Translations under genes and position numbers: made by a program
In this document: positions 1-7,740 of the stretch, piece by piece
Position numbering within the stretch: the stretch's first letter is position 1
Layout: each line of letters begins with the position of its first letter
NCBI GenBank assembly: GCA_015231915.1
Contig: JADGAR010000014.1
Span: 1-64,000, forward strand
Reading direction: 5' to 3'
From: Magnetococcales bacterium
GTDB taxonomy: Bacteria > Pseudomonadota > Magnetococcia > Magnetococcales > Magnetaquicoccaceae
Length of the DNA: 64,000 nucleotides
Notes under the pieces: generated by a model
The model's input: the letters and a program-made list of their open reading frames with translations, nothing else
The model's database searches: none
What the model was told of the DNA's origin: nothing

Positions 1-105
1 AAGAGCGTGCTGGAACAACAGCTGGGTTATTTCGACGAAGAGGTCGCCATGCGCAGGGCAGGCGTGGCAGCGGCCTCGGGTGTCCGTGGTTCCACAACCT
101 TCTGA
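1..105 (+). CDS. Possible C-terminal end of an unidentified protein (partial)
   Basis: Frame 1 is open from the first base to a TGA at 103-105 and would encode 34 residues including LEQQLGYFDEEVAMRR, which reads like ordinary globular protein sequence. The start lies outside the window. It converges on, and overlaps, the 91-codon ORF of the opposite strand, so at most one of the two is likely to be right in the overlapping part. I do not recognise the family. Confidence 0.3.
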   Translation, partial: KSVLEQQLGYFDEEVAMRRAGVAAASGVRGSTTF

Positions 106-302
106 CCGATCACAAACGAAGCACTCACCCTGCGCGGGGGATCCTCGGGTTTGGTGGCAGGCGCAACCGTGGCCGGCGCGGACGGGACAGGCGCAGGCGA
201 CGACGGCTGCTCCGGCCTGGGGGGCCTGCCGATGGCAAGCGCAACGGCCTTGGCGCGGGGCGCGATCGGTTTCGTGGTCTGCTTTTCGTCAGGGCCGCTC
301 AT
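27..302 (-). CDS. Pro/Ala-rich 91-residue protein downstream of the ABC exporter pair
   Basis: The ATG overlaps the stop of the upstream ABC transporter gene as ATGA, and a GGAGG ribosome binding site sits 7 bases before it, so the start looks genuine and translationally coupled. The product is low in complexity (many Pro, Ala, Ser) with no signal peptide or membrane segment. In type I secretion operons the next gene usually encodes an HlyD-type membrane fusion protein. A Pro/Ala-rich cytoplasmic N-terminus would fit that, but the ORF stops before any membrane helix. It may be a short linker protein, or a fusion-protein gene broken by a frameshift. Function unknown. Confidence 0.45.
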   Translation of the reverse strand: MSGPDEKQTTKPIAPRAKAVALAIGRPPRPEQPSSPAPVPSAPATVAPATKPEDPPRRVSASFVIGQKVVEPRTPEAAATPALRMATSSSK

Positions 303-2458
303 ACAATGCCTCCGGGAATCTGCCTCAGGACATCATCCGGCTTGCCGGAGAGACGCAAATAACCCTGCTCGAAATAGAAGACCTGATCCGCCAACCGGAT
401 ATGGCTGGGACGGTGGGTGACGATAAAGATGGTCCTCTTGCCACGCAACTCCCCCACCACCCGGATGAAGGCCTGGTCATCCTCCCACCCCAGGCTGTTG
501 GCAGGTTCGTCGAACAGCATGATCTTGGAAGGCTTGAGATAGGCACGCGCCAGGGAGAGCTTCTGCACCATGCTCGAGGGGAGCTGGGCCGATTTCTGGT
601 CGCCGAGACGGGTCCAGAACTGATTGGGCAACGCCATGATTTCATCATACACCTGCGCCTTGCGACACGCCTCCTGCAAATCCTCGTCCGAGGCCGTGGC
701 ATGGGCCAGACGCAGATTCTGGGCAACCGTTCCATAAAAGAGGTGACAGGACTGCGGGACATACGCCACAGCATGACGCAATTCAATCACATTCATCTGC
801 CGAATATCCAGTCCGTCGATGCGGATGCTCCCCGCCTGGGGAGAATAAAGGCCGGCGATGAGCTTGATGACCGTCGATTTCCCGGAGCCGTTGGGACCGA
901 TCACCGCCACCACCTGCCCCGGCTGCACCTCGAAATTGACCCCCATCAGGGCCGGTTCGGCCTCCGGGACGTAACGAATGCTGACCCGCACAAAGGTAAT
1001 CTGCCCCCGGAAGGTCTTGATCGGCTCGATGGCGGCATACTCCTCCCGTTCCGGGACAACGTTCATGAGGCTGTTGATCTGATTGATGCTGGAATGGACC
1101 TGCTCCAGACGGGTCATGGCGACGAAAGCGCTCTGAATGGGGGCCAAGACCCGCCAGACCAGAATCATCGAGGCCACCAACCCCCCCGTGGTCATGTCGC
1201 CGGACATCACGCGAAACACCCCCAGTCCGATGACCGTCACGCCGGAACCGACGATCAGCAACGTGGCGATGGAGTTGACCAGGGCATTGATGAGGGCGGT
1301 GCGAAAGTTGGCCATGGCGGCCTGGGAAGACAGGGTCCGAAACCGCTCGAGCCAGATCTCCTCCATGCCGCTGTACTTGATCGCCCGCATGCGGCCCAGG
1401 CTTTCCACCACGAACTCCTGTTTCTTGCTGCTCGCCCTGCGGGAACGGGTCTCCTCCCTGGCCACCATGGGCGTCATCACCAGCCACAACAACACGAACA
1501 GAAACATGGTCACGATGGGAATCACCGCCAACACGCCACCGAGAATGCCGATCACCGCGAAAAACACCACGGAAAACGGCAACTCGAAAAAGACCATCAT
1601 CATGGGACCGGTGAAGAACTCCCGCACGGAGTCGAAGTCCTTGATGCGCGCCACCTGGGCGCCGGTCGGGGCGCGTTCGGTGAAACTGGGGGTCAGGGAG
1701 AGGATCCGCATGAAAATGGCGTTGCTGACGATGCTGTCCATGCGCGCCCCGACGTACATCAGCATCTTGGAGCGGACCTTGCGCAGCATCCAGTCGAACA
1801 GCAGCACGCAGGAGATCCCCAAGAGCAGATGGCTCAAAGTCTCCATGGATTGGCTGCCCACCACCCGGTCGTAAACCGCCATGACGAACAGAGGCGACGC
1901 GACCTGCATGAGCGTTATGAAAAAAGTCACGAGAAGAATATACACCAACAACTTGCGAAACCGCTCCGCCACCATGCCGAACCAACCCAACCGCTTTTGC
2001 AGTGCGGTTCGTTCCTCCAGATCCATGGCCTCGAAAAAATAGGCGGTCCCGCGCATGGAGGTGGCCGGGATGAACTCCACATTGCTGCTGGCACCGTTGA
2101 AGACGATGATGCCGTCCCGCTTGCGCTTCAAAAGGACCATGGCGGGCTCGCGATCCGGGACGAACAGGCAGGGCAGCAGTCGCGGATCGATCTCGTCGAG
2201 GTCGAACCTGCCCGGACGGCTGGCATAGGTCATGTTGGCCATCATGTTGCGAAGGCCGGTCAGATCGAGAGACTCGGCGAAGTGCGGCAGGGCCTCGGCA
2301 ATATGACGCAAGTCACCATGATAACCCATTGACATTAACAAAGGAATCATGCAGGCCCCAAAATCGGAGAGCCGTGCAAACTCCGCCAACAGCCCGGTGA
2401 CCGGCTGCCGGGGGCGCAGCAGCTCGCGGATGGCCTCCAGTTCCGGATCCCCGGTCAT
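299..2458 (-). CDS. ABC exporter, type I secretion family (LapB/RtxB-like), atypical signature motif
   Basis: A 719-residue half-transporter. Residues about 1-130 resemble the degenerate C39-peptidase-like domain of type I secretion ABC proteins. Residues about 150-430 form the membrane domain with several hydrophobic segments (from LLVYILLVTFFITLM). Residues about 470-700 form the nucleotide-binding domain, with an intact Walker A (GPNGSGKST), Walker B (IMLFDEP) and switch histidine (VTHRP). The ABC signature LSGGQ is replaced by LPSSM. The start was chosen at MTGDPELEA because its ATG overlaps the stop of the upstream ABC gene (ATGA); the longer ORF upstream of it is an out-of-frame shadow of that gene. 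The two probably form a heterodimer exporting a protein through the divergently encoded TolC homologue. The substrate is not evident in the window. Confidence 0.85.
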   Translation of the reverse strand: MTGDPELEAIRELLRPRQPVTGLLAEFARLSDFGACMIPLLMSMGYHGDLRHIAEALPHFAESLDLTGLRNMMANMTYASRPGRFDLDEIDPRLLPCLFVPDREPAMVLLKRKRDGIIVFNGASSNVEFIPATSMRGTAYFFEAMDLEERTALQKRLGWFGMVAERFRKLLVYILLVTFFITLMQVASPLFVMAVYDRVVGSQSMETLSHLLLGISCVLLFDWMLRKVRSKMLMYVGARMDSIVSNAIFMRILSLTPSFTERAPTGAQVARIKDFDSVREFFTGPMMMVFFELPFSVVFFAVIGILGGVLAVIPIVTMFLFVLLWLVMTPMVAREETRSRRASSKKQEFVVESLGRMRAIKYSGMEEIWLERFRTLSSQAAMANFRTALINALVNSIATLLIVGSGVTVIGLGVFRVMSGDMTTGGLVASMILVWRVLAPIQSAFVAMTRLEQVHSSINQINSLMNVVPEREEYAAIEPIKTFRGQITFVRVSIRYVPEAEPALMGVNFEVQPGQVVAVIGPNGSGKSTVIKLIAGLYSPQAGSIRIDGLDIRQMNVIELRHAVAYVPQSCHLFYGTVAQNLRLAHATASDEDLQEACRKAQVYDEIMALPNQFWTRLGDQKSAQLPSSMVQKLSLARAYLKPSKIMLFDEPANSLGWEDDQAFIRVVGELRGKRTIFIVTHRPSHIRLADQVFYFEQGYLRLSGKPDDVLRQIPGGIV

Positions 2459-4215
2459 CGTTTGCCCTCTGGGGCGGGGGCCGGTTTGACGAAGGGCGCC
2501 CTGGGAGGTTTCAGGGACAGGGTGCCGTTCTTGAGTTCGTATACCCGATCCGCCAGCCGCTCCAGGGAGGGGCGATGGGTGACCATGATCAAGGTCACCT
2601 TGCCGTGCATCGACTCCAGGACCGCCTTGAGCTTGTCGTCGCCGCTGCTGTCGATGGCGGTGTTGGCCTCGTCGAACAACAGGATGCGTGGCGAGGAGAC
2701 CAGGCCGCGGGCGATGGTGATGCGCTGTTTGATGCCTCTGGGGATGGTTTCGTCGGCACCGTCGTCGATGATGGTCTCGTACCCCTTGGGGAGCTTGGAG
2801 ACGAAATCCTCCAATTCCAGGCGACCTGCCGCTTCCATGGCCAGGTCCGCCCACTCCGGACGGAACATGTGGATGTTTTCCAGGATGGTCCCCTTGAACA
2901 GCATGCCCACCTGAGGCATGTAGGCCACCTGAAAGTGCAGGGTGCCGGGATCATACGAGGCAAGGTCGTAGTCATCCAGAAAGACCTGTCCCTCGGTGGG
3001 GCGCAGCGCCCCCATCATCAGCCACAACAGGGTGGTCTTGCCGCTGGCGCCCTGAATGGCGATGGTCTCGCCGGGATTGACCTCCAGGCTGACATTGTCG
3101 ATCACCTTGCGTGGAGGTGGCGGCGGCTTGTTGTCCCGGTTGCGCTGATCCGACTGTTCCACGGGATAGGCGAAACTGACATTCTTCAACACCACCTTGC
3201 CGCGCAACTCCGGGACCGGCGGGGTGCCAGGGGGGACGGCGGGTTTCATCTCGAAGATGGCGTTCAACCGCTTGCGGGCCACGCGAATGGTCTGAAAACG
3301 CGCCCAGATGCCCACCGCCTTCTGCAAGGGCTGAATGGAACGTCCGGCCAGCATGCTGCAAGCCGACAGTCCGCCGATGGTCAATTCGTGGTTGATGACC
3401 AGAATGCTGCCGAAGGCCACCACCCCCACGGTGGTCAACTGGGAGAAGAAGGCGCCGATGGTCTGGGCATCGGCGCCCTCCATGCCCACCCGTTGCGCCC
3501 CCAGGGCGCAGGCCTCCTGCAAGCGCTCGTAGCGCCGGAGCATCATCGCCTCCATGGCCATGGACTTGACCGCGTGAATCCCGGCCAGAACCTCGATGAT
3601 GAAATTGATGCGGATGTCATCCGACTTCATGCGGTCGGCCACGGCCTGATGCAACCGGGAACCGATGTAGAGGGTGAACAGAAGAAACAGGAGGAACAAA
3701 ATCACCGGAATCAGCACCAGCCAGCCGGCCAGATAATAGATCAGGACCAGGAAGACCACGACGAAGGGCAGATCCAGGATGACCAGCACGGCGTTGCCGG
3801 CATAGAAGTCCTTGATCACGTTCAGGGAGTTCAGCCGTTCCAGGTGGACGCCGGAGCCGACCCGCTCGAAATCGGCCAGATTGACCGACAGCAGACGCTC
3901 CATGGCGCCCACGCCGGCGTTGTGCTCGAAACGGGCGCCAAGCCAGGCGCCGACATAGGACCGGCCCATTTTCAAAAGTGCATCCAGAAAGGTGGCCATT
4001 GCCACACCGACCAGCAACAGCGCCAGGGTGCTGACAGCCTCGTATTGAAGAATCCGGTCATAGACTTGCAGCAAAGTCAGAGGCAACACCAGGGACAGAA
4101 TGTTGAGCATCAGGGAGACCAGCAGCAGATCCCAAATCGAATCCGCCACCAGGGAAAAGGGGGTCAGTTGCTCTGGCCAGCCATCCCTGGAAAAAAACGA
4201 ATCTTTCTTGGCCAT
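2455..4215 (-). CDS. ABC exporter half-transporter with degenerate Walker A and signature motifs
   Basis: A 586-residue protein with an N-terminal ABC-exporter membrane domain (about 20-310) and a C-terminal ATPase domain (about 340-570). The start at MAKKDSFF is preceded by GGGGGAG at good spacing, better than the ATG 12 codons upstream. Walker A reads QGASGKTT, two residues shorter than the GxxGxGK[ST] consensus, and the signature reads IPRGI instead of LSGGQ. Walker B (ILLFDEA) and the switch histidine (VTHRPS) are present. A Pro-rich insert (KPPPPPRK) lies before the ATPase core. The next ABC gene starts within its stop codon, so the two products are almost certainly partners. This ATP site may be weak or inactive, as in heterodimeric exporters with one degenerate site. 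Confidence 0.83.
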   Translation of the reverse strand: MAKKDSFFSRDGWPEQLTPFSLVADSIWDLLLVSLMLNILSLVLPLTLLQVYDRILQYEAVSTLALLLVGVAMATFLDALLKMGRSYVGAWLGARFEHNAGVGAMERLLSVNLADFERVGSGVHLERLNSLNVIKDFYAGNAVLVILDLPFVVVFLVLIYYLAGWLVLIPVILFLLFLLFTLYIGSRLHQAVADRMKSDDIRINFIIEVLAGIHAVKSMAMEAMMLRRYERLQEACALGAQRVGMEGADAQTIGAFFSQLTTVGVVAFGSILVINHELTIGGLSACSMLAGRSIQPLQKAVGIWARFQTIRVARKRLNAIFEMKPAVPPGTPPVPELRGKVVLKNVSFAYPVEQSDQRNRDNKPPPPPRKVIDNVSLEVNPGETIAIQGASGKTTLLWLMMGALRPTEGQVFLDDYDLASYDPGTLHFQVAYMPQVGMLFKGTILENIHMFRPEWADLAMEAAGRLELEDFVSKLPKGYETIIDDGADETIPRGIKQRITIARGLVSSPRILLFDEANTAIDSSGDDKLKAVLESMHGKVTLIMVTHRPSLERLADRVYELKNGTLSLKPPRAPFVKPAPAPEGKR

Positions 4216-4390
4216 CGCACTCTCCCCCAACCAAAACGGATATACAACCATTTATCGGCCAAAATCGCTCATGAGGCAAGCGGGATTGTCTTGATTATAA
4301 GGCACACTCCTTGCTGAATCTCCGTTAAGAAAATCATAAAGCCAATGGACCCACTCTGGCGCACAGGCTGCACGATAAGGTAAAAAACTC
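4216..4390. promoter_or_regulatory. Divergent promoter region between ABC exporter genes and the tolC-like gene
   Basis: A 175-bp gap between divergent genes, AT-richer than its surroundings. On the minus strand a perfect TATAAT (4294-4299) lies 79 bases before the ABC gene start, but no good -35 sits 16-18 bases upstream of it. No convincing plus-strand promoter is visible. This is inference from a -10 match only. Confidence 0.35.
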
Positions 4391-6670
4391 TTGAAACAAC
4401 GAGTTACACAGAAAAAGGCACGATTGCGCCAAGCCGTGATGCTGTTGGCGATCATGTCATTTTTTTCGCCTTTTCCGGCACGCGCCATCACTCTGACCGA
4501 TGCCGTGAACGAGGCCATGCACTCCAATCCGAAGGTGCGCGCTGCGGCCCAGGAGTTGGAAGAGACCCGGCAGCGCATCCGTCAGGCATACGCCGGATTC
4601 CTGCCCACCATCGACATCACCACCGGCAAGGGCCGGGAGTGGATCAATTCCCCCTACACCCGCTCCTCGCCGGAGGGAGGCGCCCTGGTCATGACCAGAG
4701 GCGAGGCCGGCATGAGCATCAATCAGCCGATCTTCGACGGATTCAATACCCTCAACAAGTTGAGCCAGACCCAGGCGCAGGTGCAATCGAGCGAGCACTC
4801 CCATCGGGAGGAGATCGAAAACGTGACCCTGGCGGTGGCCGAGGCCTTTATCGATACCCAAAAGCAGCGTTCGCTGCTGGCCCTGGCGCGAGAAGCCCTG
4901 AACATCCACTCGGACCTGCTGATCAAGACCCGCCAGACGGCGCAACTGGGGATCAACGCGGAGATGGATGTCCGTCAGGCGGAGAGCAGGCTCTCCCTGA
5001 TCGCCTCGGAACTGGCCACCACCGAAGGGGCGCTGCGGGCTGCGGAAAGCAGGTTCTCCACGCTGGTGGGCTTTCCTCCCGGGGCGCTGGCCCAGGCCAC
5101 GGTTCCCAAACATCGTCTGCCCACCTCGCGGGCCGAAGCCATGGAGGTGGCCATGCGGCTCAATCCGATGCTGCTGTCGGCCAACTCCGACCTGGATGCC
5201 ACCCGAGCCGAGGGGAAGGTCAACGCGGCCTCGCTGTGGCCGAAGATCAGCCTGGACATGTCGGTTTCCGAAAGCAACAATGCCGGGGGCACCCGCAGCT
5301 ATACCCAGGACGCCACCGCCATGGTGAATCTGCGCTACAACTTTTTCCGTGGCGGGGCGGATCTGGCCAAGTTCCAGGAGACTTCGCACAAATCGCTGCG
5401 GTTCCGGGAAAAACTGGAGCAGGCGCGGCGTACCGTGGAGGAGAAGGTGAATGGGGCCTGGAACGCCCTGCTCGCCTCCCGTGCCCGGATGCAGAGCCTG
5501 GAGCGGCATGTGGACACCACCCATGCCGTCAATCGGGATCACAAGGAGAAGTTCCGCCTGGGTCTGCAAACCATGCTCGATCTGCTCAATTCGGAAAACG
5601 AACTCCAGGCATCCAAGCGGCTGTTGGTGCAGGAGCAGTTCCAGTTCATGACGGAGTCCTACCGTCTGCTGGCGGCCATGGGTCAACTCACCGAGGTGTT
5701 GACCAAACCGGAGAGTCCGGCGCCCATGCCGCATGAGGATCTCCCCCCGGTTGCCGAAGCGCAGCCCCCCTCGCCCGCGCCGGAGAGCGCGCCGCCCGCC
5801 CCGGAAGCACGGGATGCCCATATTTCCGAGGTCCAGGAGGAGACCATGAACCTGCTGGCCGAATCCCTGTTGAACACCCCGGTCCCTCGACCGCAACCTG
5901 CGGTGGCCGCACCCGAACCCCCTCCCGCCGCGCTTCCCGCCCCTCTCCCGCAGCCGCGCTCCAGGCCGGTTCGCACCGAGGAGGTGACCGATCTAGAACA
6001 GATTTCCCTGCTCGATTTCGTGCACCTCATGAGCGACGACGAATCCACGCCCGAAGCCAAGAGGCCCCCTGCCGACCTGCGGCAATTCGCCATCCAGATC
6101 GGTTCCTTTCAGGAAGAAACCGCTGCCCTGGAGTTGATCAGCCAATTGCAGGACAAGGATTACGACCTCACCCTGGCGGAAAGCAGTGAGGGCGCTCTGA
6201 CCTGGCATCAGGTGCGGATCGGGCGTTTCGACACGGAAAGCGCGGCGCGGGCCGCCCTGCAGGCGTTCACCGAACGGGAGGGGCGTCCCGGCTACATCAT
6301 CCCGCTGGCCAGACAAGGCTTTCACTCTGCGGCATCCGGCCAGACCAGCGTGCAAAAGGCGCCCCGGGTTCCGCCAGCCGAGGGCTATGCGGTGCAGGTG
6401 GCGGCCTTTCTGGCCCCAGAAGCCACGGAAAAGATGCTCGCCGAGTTGGCGGCCAAAAATAATTATCATCTATACGTCTGCGAGAAAAAGGATGCCAAGG
6501 GCCGGACGTGGCAGCTGGTCTGGATTGGCCGCTTCGACAATCGGGAAGAGGCGCAAGCCCTGGCGCAGGACTATTTTCTCCATCACAAACAGCCGGCAGT
6601 GGTCATCGAGGTGCCGTCGGGAACACCGAACGCCCCCTTGCGGATCCTGTCGGCGGGACCCCTGGCATGA
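4391..6670 (+). CDS. TolC-family outer-membrane efflux protein with two C-terminal SPOR domains
   Basis: A 759-residue fusion. Residues 1-32 form a signal peptide ending ARA. Residues about 33-440 form a TolC/OEP channel of two repeats (ITLTDAVNEAMHSNPKVRAA; NLRYNFFRGGA in the second half), about the normal TolC length. Residues about 445-550 are a Pro/Ala-rich linker. Two SPOR-like repeats follow (about 555-640, FAIQIGSFQEETAA; about 660-745, YAVQVAAFLAPEAT). SPOR domains bind denuded peptidoglycan, so the channel may be anchored in the cell wall or at division sites. The start is TTG with AAGG about 10 bases upstream. It is divergent from the ABC exporter pair and is the natural outer-membrane component of that system. 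The fused SPOR pair is unusual for TolC. Confidence 0.85.
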   Translation: MKQRVTQKKARLRQAVMLLAIMSFFSPFPARAITLTDAVNEAMHSNPKVRAAAQELEETRQRIRQAYAGFLPTIDITTGKGREWINSPYTRSSPEGGALVMTRGEAGMSINQPIFDGFNTLNKLSQTQAQVQSSEHSHREEIENVTLAVAEAFIDTQKQRSLLALAREALNIHSDLLIKTRQTAQLGINAEMDVRQAESRLSLIASELATTEGALRAAESRFSTLVGFPPGALAQATVPKHRLPTSRAEAMEVAMRLNPMLLSANSDLDATRAEGKVNAASLWPKISLDMSVSESNNAGGTRSYTQDATAMVNLRYNFFRGGADLAKFQETSHKSLRFREKLEQARRTVEEKVNGAWNALLASRARMQSLERHVDTTHAVNRDHKEKFRLGLQTMLDLLNSENELQASKRLLVQEQFQFMTESYRLLAAMGQLTEVLTKPESPAPMPHEDLPPVAEAQPPSPAPESAPPAPEARDAHISEVQEETMNLLAESLLNTPVPRPQPAVAAPEPPPAALPAPLPQPRSRPVRTEEVTDLEQISLLDFVHLMSDDESTPEAKRPPADLRQFAIQIGSFQEETAALELISQLQDKDYDLTLAESSEGALTWHQVRIGRFDTESAARAALQAFTEREGRPGYIIPLARQGFHSAASGQTSVQKAPRVPPAEGYAVQVAAFLAPEATEKMLAELAAKNNYHLYVCEKKDAKGRTWQLVWIGRFDNREEAQALAQDYFLHHKQPAVVIEVPSGTPNAPLRILSAGPLA

Positions 6671-6724
6671 CGCAGCAAAGGGGCAATGGAACCAGGAGAG
6701 GAATGGGCGCTTGCATCTGCCCCC

Positions 6725-7651
6725 TCATGGGGCGAGACACTCCCGAAACGACCGGGCAAGATTGCGCAACGTTTGAAAGTAGTGCTCCGGACCCTCCGGC
6801 AGCCCCGCGCCCAGGGGGTCGAGACGACCGACACGCACCGGCTGGTGTTCGGTCACGGTGGCAATCAACCTGGAGGGGAACTGGGGTTCACTGAACAGAC
6901 AGACCGCCTTGCTCTCCCGCATCCGGCGGACGATCTCCCCAACCCGGCGGGCGCCGGGAGGACGGTCGGGATGCACCACCACCGCGCCCACGGCGTGCAG
7001 GCCATAGCGATGCTCGAAATAGTGATAGGCATCGTGAAAAACGATGTAAGGTCGCTCCCGCAACGCGGCCATCTCGCTGGCCAACTCCCGGTCCAACGCC
7101 TCCAGCCGGTCGGACAACCCGGCGGCATTGGCCCGGTAGCGGGCGGCGTTCCCCGGATCGAGCCGCGCCAGACGCTCCGCGATGGCCAAGGCCATGAGCC
7201 GGGCATTGACCGGATCCAGCCAAAGATGAGGATCGGTGGCGGCGTGGTCGTGACCGTGACCGTGATCGTCCCCCTCCTCCTCCCATGCCCCCCCCGCCCG
7301 CACAGGCAGACGGGTCAGGCCGTCCACACCCAACAACGCCAGCTTGTCCCCCTTGCGCGCCAGGGAGGCCAGCGGACGGGTCAGCAAGGTCTCCAGCCCC
7401 TCCCCGCCCCAGACCACCAGATCGGCCCGTTCCAGCAGGCGGGCATCGGAAGGGCGCAAGGTATAGGTGTGGGGCGAACCGCTGCCCCGGATCAACAACG
7501 CGGGAGTGCCCACACCGGCCATGACCGCAGCGGTCAGGGAGTGCCAGGGGGGGATGGTGGCCACCACCTCCAGGGCCGAGGCCACGGCAGGCATCCACAG
7601 CAACATGCCCAGGCACGCCCAACGCGCCCGACGTACCCGTTGGTTACCCAT
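6725..7651 (-). CDS. znuA: Zinc (metal) ABC transporter periplasmic binding protein, ZnuA-like
   Basis: A 308-residue cluster A-I solute-binding protein. It has a signal peptide (start MGNQRVRRAR; cut near AVASA), a first metal histidine in IPPWHSLT, a His-rich acidic loop (HGHGHDH) typical of ZnuA, a second site in PHLWLDPVN and a third in FHDAYHYFEHRYG. The upstream ATG was rejected because AGGAGA lies 12 bases before the chosen one and the signal peptide then starts normally. It would capture Zn(II), or possibly Mn(II), in the periplasm. No permease or ATPase gene (znuB, znuC) is adjacent, so it must use a transporter encoded elsewhere. It is convergent with the tolC-like gene and divergent from the TPR/GT41 gene. 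Confidence 0.85.
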   Translation of the reverse strand: MGNQRVRRARWACLGMLLWMPAVASALEVVATIPPWHSLTAAVMAGVGTPALLIRGSGSPHTYTLRPSDARLLERADLVVWGGEGLETLLTRPLASLARKGDKLALLGVDGLTRLPVRAGGAWEEEGDDHGHGHDHAATDPHLWLDPVNARLMALAIAERLARLDPGNAARYRANAAGLSDRLEALDRELASEMAALRERPYIVFHDAYHYFEHRYGLHAVGAVVVHPDRPPGARRVGEIVRRMRESKAVCLFSEPQFPSRLIATVTEHQPVRVGRLDPLGAGLPEGPEHYFQTLRNLARSFRECLAP

Positions 7652-7740
7652 TTTTTTCGCTTGTCTCCTGTAAAACGCATGGGGTAGGATGCCCGACATC
7701 CCTTCTTCCAGGCCCCATTTTCTCCCCAGGACGGTGTGTC

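Noticed and set aside
6715-6735. Hairpin GCCCC-CTCAT-GGGGC as terminator between the tolC-like gene and znuA
   Set aside because: The stem is only five base pairs, has no T-run on either strand, and lies across the znuA stop codon.
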